Positions 1 to 10,962 of a stretch of DNA of 64,000 nucleotides are shown one piece after another. Each line of letters begins with the position of its first letter. Position 1 is the stretch's first letter. A program made the translations under genes and the position numbers. A model generated the notes under the pieces. That model did not search any database. It had not been told where the DNA came from and saw only the letters and a program-made list of their open reading frames with translations. The stretch comes from Eutreptiella sp. 'Long Island Sound 2002' (lineage: Eukaryota; Euglenozoa; Euglenophyceae; Eutreptiales; Eutreptiaceae), in contig OZ038380.1 of NCBI GenBank assembly GCA_964036045.1, forward strand, positions 65,518,591 through 65,582,590. The letters are read 5' to 3'.

Positions 1-970
1 GTTCTCTGGTTTTACAACCTAGATTCAACAAGCACCACCACACTGCCACTTCAAAGCACGGGAGACCACACATCGGGCACACTGAAGCGGTACCCAGGAC
101 CCCATGGCCCGAATGCTGAATATCTAATCTTCTTTGTCACTCGGGGATATCACCGGTCTTTCCTGGGGAGACATGTTTTCTCCATTGCTTTGGGAACCAG
201 AATGGGACCAATGTAGGCTCCAACGTTCTGGATCGATTGAATCGACCTGGAATCATTACAAATTTATTTTAATGATCTAGTCATGCGCAAAATTCATGAA
301 AATGGAATATTCTGGCCTGATCTCTAGCCGCCGTGAATTTGCCGCCTGTCGTTGCCTGCGCGCGGCTCGGTACCCACGTTCTGTGGCGAGTTTTGTTCTG
401 ACTTTTTTTCCTGTACCTATGAGCGTAAAAAAAGAGGTGCAGGGCTGGATCTGTAGGGTTTACACACGTACTTTCATCTGGTGTACTCACCAGAATTATC
501 TGCTGGCGTGTCTGGGATAAAGTCGACGCGCAAGCTCAGCTGTCAAGTGACTCAACGCATGGTTACCAAGGACCATGAGTTTGTTGGGAACTATACAGGT
601 CCCCCTTTTGCCTACCTACCATACCCCTTTTGCATGGGCATATAGCTTTCTTTGGGGAGGCGGCTTACGAGGGTGTTTTGGGGCACTTCGGGGAGCAGAA
701 AACCCACGTTTTTCTCGTGTCCAATCCCTAACTTTGTGTACTTGTGAGCATGAATGTAAATAACTTCACACAATGCTCAGAAGATCAAAATCCCGAGGCA
801 ACGTTTGATTTTGGAGCCAACTGGACGATGGCTCCACGCAATTCAAAGCCTACGAGAACATGGTCGCTTGGGAAATCGACTTTTCCTCTGAAATCTGGCC
901 CAAATGGCTGTTGCACCAGCCGTCCTCAAAGCTCATGGCGAGTTGCTCCTCAAACCAAGGCAATGTGCAA
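1..970. other. Left edge, no gene seen
   Basis: No open frame here has a recognisable domain, and the short frames on both strands look random. The only identifiable piece is a 27-bp stretch at 83-109 that matches the start of the family-B LTR at 59894. The rest is unassigned sequence. Confidence 0.5.
83..109 (+). repeat. Short match to family-B LTR 5-prime end
   Basis: These 27 bases begin TGAAGCGGTACCC and differ at one position from 59894-59920, where a family-B LTR starts. Family-A LTRs also begin TGAAGC. Similarity stops after this stretch, so this is at most a fragment or a rearranged LTR tip. Confidence 0.4.
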
Positions 971-1055
971 AGGTAGGTAGGTATCTTTGGGTGCTGAGGA
1001 TGCCTCCTTTGACAATGCAGGAAGGAGGCCTTACGGAGGGGATGTCCTGTCCCTC
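971..1055 (+). repeat. Dispersed repeat R1, copy 1
   Basis: The segment starts with GGTAGGTAGGTA and continues through words such as GGATGCC, TTTGACA and GATGTCCTGTCCCTC. The same words occur in the same order at 33682-33779. The two copies lie outside the left and right limits of the 60-bp minisatellite region. No coding content is seen. Confidence 0.6.
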
Positions 1056-1529
1056 CCACTGCCCTAGGTGAGGTGTTCGTCGAGCCTCTCCTGCAGGTGC
1101 TTGGGAATGCAGCGTCGCGGCCACCCGGTCCAGGTGTCCCGGGTGGGAGGGTGTCCCCACATATGTCCATGGGTATGGCCACATGCCCCCTCCTGTGGGG
1201 GGCAGCTCTGGGAGGGTGTATTACTCCCGCAAGTCTACAGTACGAGCGCCTCGCACCCTGTGGCTCTACTTGCGGGGCCTCGCTGCTGGGCAGGCGACCC
1301 CCTCCTGGACTGTGTACTGGCTCAACTGTCAGCATATGCTTCCATGGCTGCGGGTGACGTTTGCCATGGTCCCTGATGCAGCCCGGGCGGGATCAGACCG
1401 GCGGCCTTCGGGTACCGTCCCTGCTGCTGGCCCGGTGGGTCGGCTGAGTCGCCCCAGTCTGTCCGATTTGTGGGGTGTGGTTTGTTGTTACCTGTCCGTC
1501 GGCAGCCCTGGAATAGCACCCGTGTGCGG
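1056..1529. other. GC-rich stretch before the minisatellite, no gene seen
   Basis: Open frames exist on both strands but show no domain, no repeats and no good start context. It grades into the 60-bp minisatellite near 1500-1530. Confidence 0.4.
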
Positions 1530-3135
1530 CGTCCATGGCCCCTAGGCACTTGTTCACTGGTCTGCGCGCCTTTTACTTTCCGGGTGTGGTGTCCTTGGCC
1601 TCTTGGCGCTTGTTCACTGGTGTGCGCGATGGTGTGTGGTGTGTTCGCTTGTCTTGGTCCCATGGCGCTTGCTCACCATCCTGTATATTTCGTCGTTTGT
1701 GTGTGCGATGTCTTTGGTTACTTGCCACTTGTTCACCGGTGTGCGTCCTTGGTGTGTCGTATGTGCGGTGTCCATGGCCACTTGGCGGTTGTGTACCGGT
1801 GTGCGTGCTTGTTGTGTTGTGTGTGCGGTGTGTGCGGCCCCTTGGCGCTTGCTCACTGATATGTGCGCTTGGTATATTCTGTGTGCGGTGTCTGTGGCAA
1901 TCTGGCGCTTCGGCAGCAGGGTGCGTGCCTGGTGTGTGATGTGTGCCGTTTCTGTGGCCCCTCAGCGCTTGTCCACTGGTGTGCATGCCCGATGTGTTGC
2001 TTGTGTCGTGCCCGTGGTCTCTTGGCACTTGTTCACTGTTTTGTGTGCTTGGTGTTTTGTGTGTGCGGTGTCCTTGGCCGCTTAGCGCTTGTTCCACGGT
2101 GTGCGTGCCCGGGGTGTGGTGTGTTCGTGTCCCTGGCCCTTCGCCACTTGTTCACCGGTGTGCGCGCTTGGTTTGTTGTCTTTGCGGTGTCTGTGGCGCC
2201 TTGCAGGTTGTCCATCTGTGTGTCCGCTTGGAGTGCGTTGTGTGCGGTGTCTGTGGTACATTTGTGCTTGTTCACCGGTGTGCGTCCCCGCTGTGTTGTG
2301 TGTGCGGTGTTCGTGGACCTTTTGCCCTTCTTCACCGTCGTGTGTAATTGGTGTTTTATGTGTGCAGTGTCCAAGGCATCTTGGCGCGTGTTCACCGGCA
2401 TGCGTGCCTGGTGGGTGGTGTGCGCCGTGTCCTTAGCCCCCTGGCGCTTGTTCAGCAGTATGCGCGTTTGGTGTGATGTGTGTGCGGTGTCAGTGGTCAC
2501 TTGGCGTTTGTTCACCGGCGTGCGCACTAGGTGTGTGTTGTGTGTGCGGTGTCCATGGCGTCTTGGCGCTTGTTTACCGGGCTGCAGGCTTCGTTTGTGG
2601 TGTCTGCCCCGTCGATGGCCTCTTGGTGCTTGTTCACTGTTGTGCGTGCTTGGTGTCTTGGGTGTGCGGTGCCCTTGGCCTCTTGGCGCTTGTTCACCAG
2701 TGTGTATGCCTGGTGTGTGGTGAGTGCGGTGTTCTTGGTCTCTTGGCGCTTGTTCGGCTGTGTACGCGCTTGATGTGCGGTGCGTGCGGTGTCTGTGGCC
2801 CCTTGGCGCTTGGCCACTGGTGTGCCCGCTTGATGTGCGGTGTGCGGTGTCCATGGCACCTTGGCGCTTGTTCACTGGTGTGCAGGCTTGGTGTGTTGTG
2901 TGTGTGGCATCCATTGCCCATTGGCGCTTGTTCACCGTCGTGCGTGCTTGCTGTTTTGTGTGTCCGGTGTCCTTGGCCTCTTGGCGCGTGTTCACTGGCG
3001 TGAATGCCGGGTGTCTGGTGTGCGCGGTGTCCTTGGCCCCTCGGCGCTTGTTCAGCAGTGTGCGTGCTTGGTGTGTTGTGCGTGCGGTGCCCGTAGTCCT
3101 GTGGCGCTTGTTCAGTGGCGTGCGCACTTGTTGTG
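1530..3135 (+). repeat. 60-bp minisatellite, block 1
   Basis: About 27 units of roughly 60 bp carry the recurring words CTTGGCGCTTGTTCAC, GTGTGCGTGCTTGGTGTGTT and TGTGCGGTGTCC. Units diverge from each other by point changes and small indels. Because 60 is divisible by 3, some frames stay open and would give a Cys/Trp-rich 20-residue peptide repeat. No start context or domain supports a gene. Three more blocks of the same array occur at 7174-8145, 19229-19370 and 32499-32600, separated by insertions. Confidence 0.9.
2569..3135 (+). repeat. 567-bp direct duplication, left copy
   Basis: This part of the 60-bp array recurs at 7174-7740 at a constant offset of 4605 bp, with no net indel and about 15 mismatches counted by eye. 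The two copies flank the 4.0-kb block that holds the 47-bp array. Confidence 0.9.
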
Positions 3136-3430
3136 CCGAAGGCGCTGTTACCAAAAGGCAAAAGGCCGGGATGTCTACCCACGGGTACAGGTAAACGGGC
3201 TGGGCTGTGTGTGTTGTGTGCGCGCTGTGTGTTGTGGCATAGCCAGACCAGTGCACTCTCGCACTTGGCCGACACTGCCTTGCCGACGCCTGCGCGCAGT
3301 CGCACAGGGTCTCATTTGCCCACTGCACCCTGCGTGCCGCGCTGCACCACCAGTGATCTCTGTGTGGTGCCGTTCTGCTTGGTGCTCGGCACCACACTGC
3401 ACCGTGTGTGCCCTGCTGCACTGTTATTGT
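3136..3430. other. Spacer between 60-bp and 47-bp arrays
   Basis: About 295 bases match neither array consensus, although GT-rich words resembling the 60-bp array persist near 3205-3240. The last third contains scattered GCACTGC and GGCAG words that may be decayed 47-bp units. No gene is seen. Confidence 0.6.
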
Positions 3431-6400
3431 GGGCAGGGGGCAGTGGGCAGTGTTACGCACTGCCAGGCAGCCTCGGGGCTGTGGGCAGTGGAAATCGTGC
3501 TTCGCACTGCCGGATTGCCTGAGGGCAGTGGGGAGTGGTACTCCTGCCGCTCACCGCCCCCCTCCCTTGGGGCAGTGGGCCGGGCATCTCCTGCAATACA
3601 CTGCCGCCCTGCCTGGGCCAGTGGGCAGTGGTACTCCTGCGACACATTGCGCCACGGCCTAGGGGCAGTGAGCAGTGGACCTCCTGCAACGCACTGCCTC
3701 ACTGCCTGGGGCAGTGGGCAGTGCAATTCCTGCAATGCACTGCCTCACTGCCCGGGGGGAGTGGGCAGTGCAACTCCTGCAATACACTGCCCCACTGCCT
3801 TGGGGCAGTGGGCAGTGGATCTTCTGCAATACACCGCCTCACTGCCCTGGGGGCAGTGGGCAGTGGACCTCCTGCAATACACTGCCTTACTGCCTGGGGG
3901 CAGTGGGCAGTGGACCTCCTCTAATGCACTGCTCCACTGCCTGGGGGCAGTGGGCAGTGGACCTCCTGCAACACACTGCCTCACTGCCTGGGGGCCCTGG
4001 GCAGTGGAACTCCTGCAATACACCGCCTCACTGCGTGGGGGCAGTGGGCAGTGGACCTCCTTCAATGCACTGCTCCACTGCCTGGGGGCAGTGGGCAGTG
4101 GTCCTCCTTCAATGTACTGCCCCACTGCCTGGGGGCAGTGGGCAGTGGACCTCCTTCAATGCACTGCCCCACTGCCTGGGGGCAGTGGGCAGTGGACCTC
4201 CTGCAATGCACTGCTTCACCGCCCTGAGGCAGTGGGCAGTGGAACCCTGCAATGCACTGCCTCACTGCCTGAGGGCAGTGGGCAGCGCAACTCGTGCAAT
4301 GCACCGCCTCACTACCTGGGGGCAGTGGGCGGTGGACCTCCTGCAATACACTGCCTCACTGCCTGGGGGCAGTGGGCAGTGGACCTCCTTCAATGCACTG
4401 CTCCACTGCCTGGGGGCAGTGGGCAGTGGACCTCCTGCAATGCACTGCCTCACTGCCTGGGGGCAGTGGGCAGTGGAACTCCTGCAATGCACTGCCTCAC
4501 TGCCTGGGGGCAGCGGGCAGTGCAACTCCTGCAGTGCACTGCCCCACTGCCTGGGGGCAGTGGGCAGTGCAACTCCTGCAATGCACTGCCGCACTGCCTG
4601 GGGGCAGTGGGCAGTGGGCCTCCTGCAATGCACTGCCTCACTGCCTGGGGGCAGTGGGCAGTGCAACTCCTCCGATACACTGCCTCACGCAGCAGGCAGT
4701 GGAACTCCCGCAAGACATTGCCTCATTGCTTGGGGGCAGCGGGCAGTGCACATCCCCCAATACACTGCCCCCATGCCTGGGGGCAGGGGGCAGTGGACTT
4801 TCTGCAATACACTGCCTCACTGCATGGGGGCAGTGGGCAGTGGACCTCCTGCAATACACCGCCTCTCTGCCTGGGGGAAGCAGGCAGTGCAACTCCTGCA
4901 ATGCACTGCCTCACTGCTTGGGGGCAGTGGGCAGTGGTACCCCTGCAATGCACTGCCCCACTGCCTGGGGGCAGTGGGCAGTGCAACTCCTGAGACGCAC
5001 TGCCTCACTGCCTGGGGGCACGGGACAGTGCAACTCCTGCAATGCACTGCCTCACTGCCTGGGAGCAGTGGGCAGTGCAACTCCTGCAATGCACTGCCTC
5101 ACTGCCTGGGGACAGTGGGCAGTGCCACTCCTGCAATCCACTGCCGCACTGCCCGGGGGCAGTGGGCAGTGCAGCTCCTGCAATGCACTGTCTCACTGGC
5201 TGGGGGCAGTGGGCAGTGCAACTCCTGCAATCCACTGCCGCACTGCCTGGGAGCAGTGGGCAGTGCAACTCGTGCAATGCACTGCCTCACTGCCTGGGGG
5301 CAGTGGGCAGTGCCACTCCTGCAATCCACTGCCGGACTGCCTGGGGGCAGTGGGCAGTTCAGCTCCTGCAATGCACTGCCTCACTGGCTGGGGGCAGTGG
5401 GCAGTGCCACTCCTGCAATCCACTGTCGCACTGCCTGGGGGCAGTGGGCAGTGCAGCTCCTGCAATGCACTGCCTCACTGCCTGGGGGCAGTGGGCAGTG
5501 GACCTCCTGCAATACACCGCCTCACTGCCTGGGGGAAGCAGGCAGTGCAACTCCTGCAATGCACTGTTTCACTGCCTGGGGGCAGTGGGCAGTGGTACCC
5601 CTGCAATGCACTGCCCCACTGCCCGGGGGCAGTGGGCAGTGCAACTCCTGCAACGCACTGCCTCAGTGCCTGGGGGCACGGGACAGTGCAACTCCTGCAA
5701 TGCACTGCCTCACTGCCTGGGAGCAGTGGGCAGTGCAACTCCTGCAATGCACTGCCTCACTGCCTGGGGGCAGTGGGCAGTGCCACTCCTGCAATCCACC
5801 GCCGGACTGCCTGGGGGCAGTGGGCAATGCAGCTCCTGCAATGCACTGCCCGACTGGCTGGGGCAGTGGGCAGTGCAACTCCTGCAATGCTCTGCCTCAC
5901 TGCCCTGGGGCAGCAGGCAGTGCCACTCCTGCAATGCACTGCCTCACTGCCTGGGGGCAGTGGGCAGCGCAACTCCTGCAATGCACTGCCTCACTGGCTG
6001 GGGGCAGTGGGCAGTACCACTCCTGCAATCCACTGCCGCACTGCCTGGGGGCAGTGGGCAGTGCAGCTCCTGCAATGCACTGTCTCACTGACTGGGGGCA
6101 GTGGGCAGTGCCACTCCTGCAATCCACTGCCGCACTGCCTGGCGGCAGTGGGCAGTGCAACTCCTGCAATGCACTGCCTCACTGCCTGGGGGCAGTGGGC
6201 AGTGGAACTCCTGCAATGCACTGCCTCACTGCCCTCGGGCAGTAGGCAGTGCAACTCCTGCAATGCACTGCCTCACTGCCCTCGGGCAGTAGGCAGTGCA
6301 ACTCCTGCAATGCACTGCCTCACTGCCTGGGGGCAGTGGGCAGTGGAACTCCTGCAATGCTCTGCCCCACTGCCTGGGGGCAGTGGGCAGCGCAACTCCT

Positions 6401-7173
6401 GCATTGCGCTGCCTCACTGCCCGGGGGCAGTGGGCAGTGGAACTCCCGCTATACACCGCCTCTCTGCCCGGGAGGAGTGGGCAGTGCAACTCCTGCAATG
6501 CACTGCCTCACTGCCTGGGAACAGTGGGCAGTGGAACTCCTGCAATGCACTGCCTCACTGGCTGGGGGCAGTGGGCAGCGGAACTCCTGCAATGCACTGC
6601 CGCACTGCCTGGGGGCAGTGGGCAGTGCCACTCCTGCAATCCACTGCCGCACTGCCCGGGGGGGGGTGGGCAGTGCAGCTCCTGCAATCCACTGCCTCAC
6701 TGGCTGGGGGCAGTGGGCAGTGCCACTCCTGCAATCCACTGCCGCACTGCCTGGGGGCAGTGGGCAGTGCAACTCCTGCAATGCACTGCCTCACTGCCTG
6801 GGGGCAGTGGGCAGTGGAACTCATGCAATGCACAGCCTCACTGCCTGGGGGCAGTGGGCAGTGGAACTCCTGCAATGCACTGCCTCACTGCCCTCGGGCA
6901 GTAGGCAGTGCAACTCCTGCAATGCACTGCCTCACTGCCCTCGGGCAGTAGGCAGTGCAACTCCTGCAATGCACTGCCTCACTGCCTGGGGGCAGTGGGC
7001 AGTGGAACTCCTGCAATGCTCTGCCCCACTGCCTGGGGGCAGTGGGCAGCGCAACTCCTGCAATGCGCTGCCTTACTGCCCGGGGGCAGTGGGCAGTGGA
7101 ACTCCCGCAATACACCGCCTCTCTGCGCGGGAGGAGTGGGCAGTGCAACTCCTGCAATGCACTGCCTCACTGC
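3431..7173 (+). repeat. 47-bp hairpin minisatellite (about 80 units)
   Basis: The unit runs GCAGTGGGCAGTG, then GAACTCCTGCAATG (often GACCTCC or CCACTCC), then CACTGCCTCACTGCC and TGGGG. The arms GGCAGTGGGCAGTG and CACTGCCTCACTGCC are inverted repeats that pair over 14 bp with a single bulged T, so every unit can fold into a hairpin. The consensus lacks stop codons in all three plus frames. Since 47 is not a multiple of 3, frames of 717, 856 and 885 codons overlap here. These frames are treated as by-products of the repeat. Confidence 0.93.
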
Positions 7174-8145
7174 CTTGTTTACCGGGCTGCGGGCTTCGTT
7201 TGTGGTGTCTGCGGTGTCACTGGCCTCTTGGTGCTTGTTCACTGTTGTGCGTGCTTGGTGTCTTGGGTGTGCGGTGCCCTTTGCCTCTTGGCGCTTGTTC
7301 ACCAGTGTGTATGCCTGGTGTGTGGTGAGTGCGGTGTCCTTGTTCCCTTGGCGCTTGTTCGGCTGTGTACGCGCTTGATGTGCGGTGCGTGCGGTGTCTG
7401 TGGCCCCTTGGCGCTTGTTCACCGGTGTGCCCGCTTGATGTGCGGTGTGCGGTGTCCATGGCACCTTGGCGCTTGTTCACTGGTGTGCAGGCTTGGTGTG
7501 TTGTGTGTGTGGCATCCATTGCCCATTGGCGCTTGTTCACCGTCGTGCGTGCTTGCTGTTTTGTGTGTCTGGTGTCCTTGGCCTCTTGGCGCGTGTTCAC
7601 TGGCGTGAATGCCGGGTGTCTGGTGTGCGCGGTGTCCTTGGCCCCTTGGCGCTTGTTCAGCAGTGTGCGTGCTTGGTGTGTTGTGCGTGCGGTGCCCGTA
7701 GTCCTGTGGCGCTTGTTCAGTGGCGTGCGCACTTGTTGTGTTGTGTGTGCGGAGTCCGTGGCCTCTTGGCTCATGTTCACCCGTGTCGGGGCTTGGTATG
7801 TGGTGTGTGCGGTGCCTGTGGCCCCTTGGCGCTTGTTCACTGGTGTGCCCCCTTTCTGTGTTGTGTATGTGCTGTCAGTCGCTTTTGACGCTTGTCCACT
7901 GGTGTGCGTTCCCAGTGTGTTTTGTGTGCGCTGTCGCTGGCTTGTTGGCGCTCATTAACCGGTCGGCGCGCTTTGTGTGTGGTGTGGGCGGTGTCGGTGG
8001 CCTTTTGGTACTTGTGCGCCGGTGTGCCTGCCCTGTGTGGTTTGTATGCGCTGTGTGGTTTGTCTCTGTGGCCTTTTTTGCGCTAGTTCACTGGCATGCG
8101 CGCTTTGTCTCCTGGGTGTGCGTTTTCCTTAGCCCCTTGGCGCGT
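7174..8145 (+). repeat. 60-bp minisatellite, block 2
   Basis: The array resumes abruptly at CTTGTTTACC after a 47-bp unit. Its first 567 bp (7174-7740) duplicate 2569-3135. About 16 units run to the left edge of element E1, ending CTTGGCGCGT. Units toward the right end are more diverged. Confidence 0.9.
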
Positions 8146-8863
8146 CCAGTTAGAAGAAATCACTACCATGTCTTTCTTGGGGTACTTGATCCAGGCCAAG
8201 CGGCCCTAAAGCCTTTTTTTCATGTTGAGACTAACGTAATCATTTTTATCACTCTTTTGAAGTTTGAAGTACCCATTCCGAAGGTAACTAGGGTTACAGC
8301 CCTAGACCCCCATGAAGCTCACCCCTACCACTCAACTGAGCGGGGGTTTCTTCCTCCATGGAGGTAGTGCCGAAAAAAATAAGACACTTCATGCCTAAGG
8401 CCTCGTAGGTTAAGCCTAGTGGTCCCCCACCTCAAGAACCCTATACTCAACTGATTCTACCACTTATTGTGGTTCTAGTTTTCACTGATTCTGAATTTAG
8501 TTGCTTGGTCATGCTGGCCAAGCCATATCCTGTGTCTGGCCCACCTCCTATGCCCCAGATTCCTAACCAACTCCATTTTTTCCAAACACCTGCACATGCA
8601 GTGCATGGTGCTACCTTGAAGGCCTGAGTTGTGCCAGTTTTCACTTAAAAACCATTTGTTTCATCCGTTTGTGATTGAATCCTTGTATTCAAGCCTGCGT
8701 TGTCTATCTGCAGACCTTGTGTTTTACACCGGATTTCAAAACTATTCATTGATTCGATCCAAATCCTGTTCTTGCTCTACTTGCTGCTTTGGTCCTGTTT
8801 TCCAACACCAAAAGGTGCAGGATTTCATCCAAACCAGTAGGCCATAAATTGGGGATATCTTTT
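8146..8863 (+). repeat. E1 5-prime LTR
   Basis: It aligns with 18551-19228 from TCACTACCATGT to GATATCTTT. Relative to the 3-prime copy it holds roughly 45 extra bases around 8275-8325 containing a small palindrome (CTAGGGTTACAGCCCTAG). Many substitutions separate the two copies, in line with an old insertion. Confidence 0.85.
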
Positions 8864-8875
8864 TGACGGCAGAGG
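8864..8875 (+). promoter_or_regulatory. E1 primer-binding site (decayed)
   Basis: The 12 bases after the LTR, TGACGGCAGAGG, match 9 of 12 positions of the E2/E3 site TGGTAGCAGAGG, which is complementary to the 3-prime end of initiator tRNA-Met. The following CTT is also shared. The three changes are adjacent, at positions 3-5. Confidence 0.55.
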
Positions 8876-8937
8876 CTTCCCTTGAGAACCTTTCCAAATG
8901 ACTCTGGGAAGTACACAAGCCAACCCCAGCAAACAAA

Positions 8938-10405
8938 ATGTCCACACCATCAGTGCAACTGTCTTCCAGGACTTGGCTACTTCGGAGTGTACAAGTACAA
9001 CTGGGCAGCAGTGGGCCCATCTCGATGAGTGAGCCCAAGCTCAGACTTGCATCTGGGTCTCAAGAAGAACAAGAAACGCCCAGAGAAACACCCTCAACCA
9101 CTGAGTACCCAGCGGCCTGTTGTGACAGCCTTAAGCACCTCCGCAGGCGAGTTGCTGTCTCCTGCTCAGCCTGCCCTGCATCTTCGTCTACGGCAGTGGG
9201 AGGCTCTGAAGAACAAGCCGAATTGAGAAGGAGAATGGACGAGTACCTGCTCCAGGAAGAGTACTACAAGTGCGTCCGAGGGGAAGATGGAGAGGAACCT
9301 CTCGAAGCCCTGGGGTCCCCACCACAAACTGACACGGGGTCCTATTATTACTCCGGCCCACCTACCGACCTGGCCGACACTGTATCTCTACCCAGACGCC
9401 CGAGAGGGTCTGGGTGGCGTCTCAAGCTGCCAACAACCATCAGAACCCCCGCAGTGTGTCCAGCTTATGTGCAGGATTCCCATCTCCCAGGGCCAACCTA
9501 TGTTGCCCTGGATCGTACAGCTGAACTACTGGCCAAGCTGCTATCTGGGTCCGAAGATCGTGATGTGACAGCCCTGTCTGAGGCTGTCAGGGCAAAATTG
9601 GGTATCTCTGAACCCTTACCCAAGCCGGCCTTGACCTCACCTTCCCCCGGATTGAGCACGCTCGCTCATGATCTCAAAGGATCAAGGGTTTCGAGGTTCC
9701 TACCAAAGGTTTCAGGCCCCAGCCCCTTTCATGCCCGTGCCAGAACAGTCCCCATCGCTGAGCTACAGGACGTGCCCGTGACGGAGACTGAGAAAAGGGG
9801 GCCAACAGCTCTGGCACCTCTCGCTAGCAGGCCTACCCCCCCTTCAGACCCAACTTCAGGGGGTGGGAAGAGTGGCAAATCAATTGCGCAGGCAAATATC
9901 CAGCTGGATTTGCCGGAGTTCGACCCTACAAACCTGCCCAGATGGGCAGAAGAATTCTCGGAGATTGGTGAAAACCTTCCCGGTCTACGAAACAGACCTC
10001 AGTGTACGCACACAGATTGAGGAGCTCCCTATGCTCCCTGAATTCCCTTCCGCTGCGCGGGTCTCTGAGTATGTGTGCGACCTGGAGTATCTGTTCTCGG
10101 GAATGGACGTGGGTTTCCATGGACCCACGGAACACCACCTGTGGCTTGTGAGTAAAATCCCTACACGTATGTGGGACGATTGCCGCTTCGGCTCAGAGAG
10201 GAAGAGCCGCATCCATACGTACGATGATCTTGTGGACCTGCTCATCAAACTGGTCCTTGAGACAGAAAATCACTCCCATATGGACAAGAGACACCTGGGT
10301 AGAGGTTCCGGCCCTACACCTGAATGTGGCGAGGGAACCCGGCCTGAAAATCCCACTAACGCCAACAAGGGTGGTGGTAAGGGGGGTATAACCTGCGTGC
10401 CATGA
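8938..10405 (+). pseudogene. E1 gag, N-terminal and capsid part (frameshifted)
   Basis: An ATG frame at 8938-10020 gives 360 residues of Ser/Pro/Glu-rich sequence and reaches a capsid-like segment with LDLPEFDPTNLPRWAEEFSE. Near 9960 the reading continues in another frame (to 10405) with FPVYETDLSVRTQ and ALERD-like helical text (DLVDLLIKLVLETENHS). The frame change in the middle of the capsid suggests a small deletion. A second change near 10400 leads into the nucleocapsid. Gag packages element RNA in cytoplasmic particles. The family match is from gene order and recognisable gag text rather than a named domain, and this copy cannot make full-length Gag. Confidence 0.7.
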
Positions 10406-10962
10406 GCGAGGTTAAAGCTGAAGACGGTGCACCCCCTCTCTTCTATTGTAAACCTGTCAATGACAAGGGAGGGCCCTGTCATGCCCCTGACTGCGACCAT
10501 CGCAGTGGTTGTGTGCTTCAACTGAAAAGACAGCAGCACAAAAAAGATGGGAAAACAGTGACCCATTAGGACCATTTCAGGTGTACCATCCCCTGTTGGT
10601 ATTGTGGCAAGGGTGGTCCCTACGAGGACCAATGTCACATCAAAAAGCGTGACAGTGACAAACACAAACGGCAGGAGGATGAACGCCAGAAAGCCCAAAC
10701 ACCCACCAGAACTCCCCAGAATGGGGACACGGGTGGTAAAAAAGGAGGCAAGGGGGGTGGCAAAGGTGGGACCCCCAATGCCAAGAGGTGCTCATCAGCG
10801 CCCGCTACCTCTCCATCTCCTGACGCTGCTGAGCCCAAGAAACGCCCACAGGGCAATAACGCCTCCCCTGAGGGGTGTAACTGCAAGAAGAGGCAACTGG
10901 CCTGGATGGCCAACTCTCTCATGGCTGCTCAGGTTGATGTGAAATTCCCTGCTGATGAGTAA
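10402..10962 (+). pseudogene. E1 gag, nucleocapsid with zinc knuckle remnant
   Basis: The frame from ATG 10402 has Cys/His-rich segments and then a Gly/Lys-rich tail. A knuckle-like CWYCGKGGPYEDQC (about 10591-10632) keeps the three Cys of CX2CX4HX4C, but the His position is Pro, so zinc binding is doubtful. An internal TAG lies at 10567-10569. The frame ends at TAA 10960-10962, and the protease follows in the same frame, so the TAA is either the normal gag stop used with readthrough or a mutation. RNA binding is inferred from the knuckle and the basic Gly/Lys tail. Confidence 0.65.

Noticed and set aside
1863-2723. 286-codon Cys/Trp-rich open frame in the 60-bp minisatellite as a repeat protein gene
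   Set aside because: The unit length is a multiple of 3, so frames stay open by arithmetic. Several frames on both strands are open, there is no start context or domain, and units carry frame-breaking indels.
2840-6951. Open frames of 717-885 codons in the 47-bp array as genes
   Set aside because: All three plus frames are open at once because a stop-free 47-bp unit cycles through them. Nothing marks one frame as coding.
3431-7173. CRISPR array
   Set aside because: Units are contiguous 47-bp tandem copies with no unique spacers, no cas genes are present, and the setting is clearly eukaryotic.
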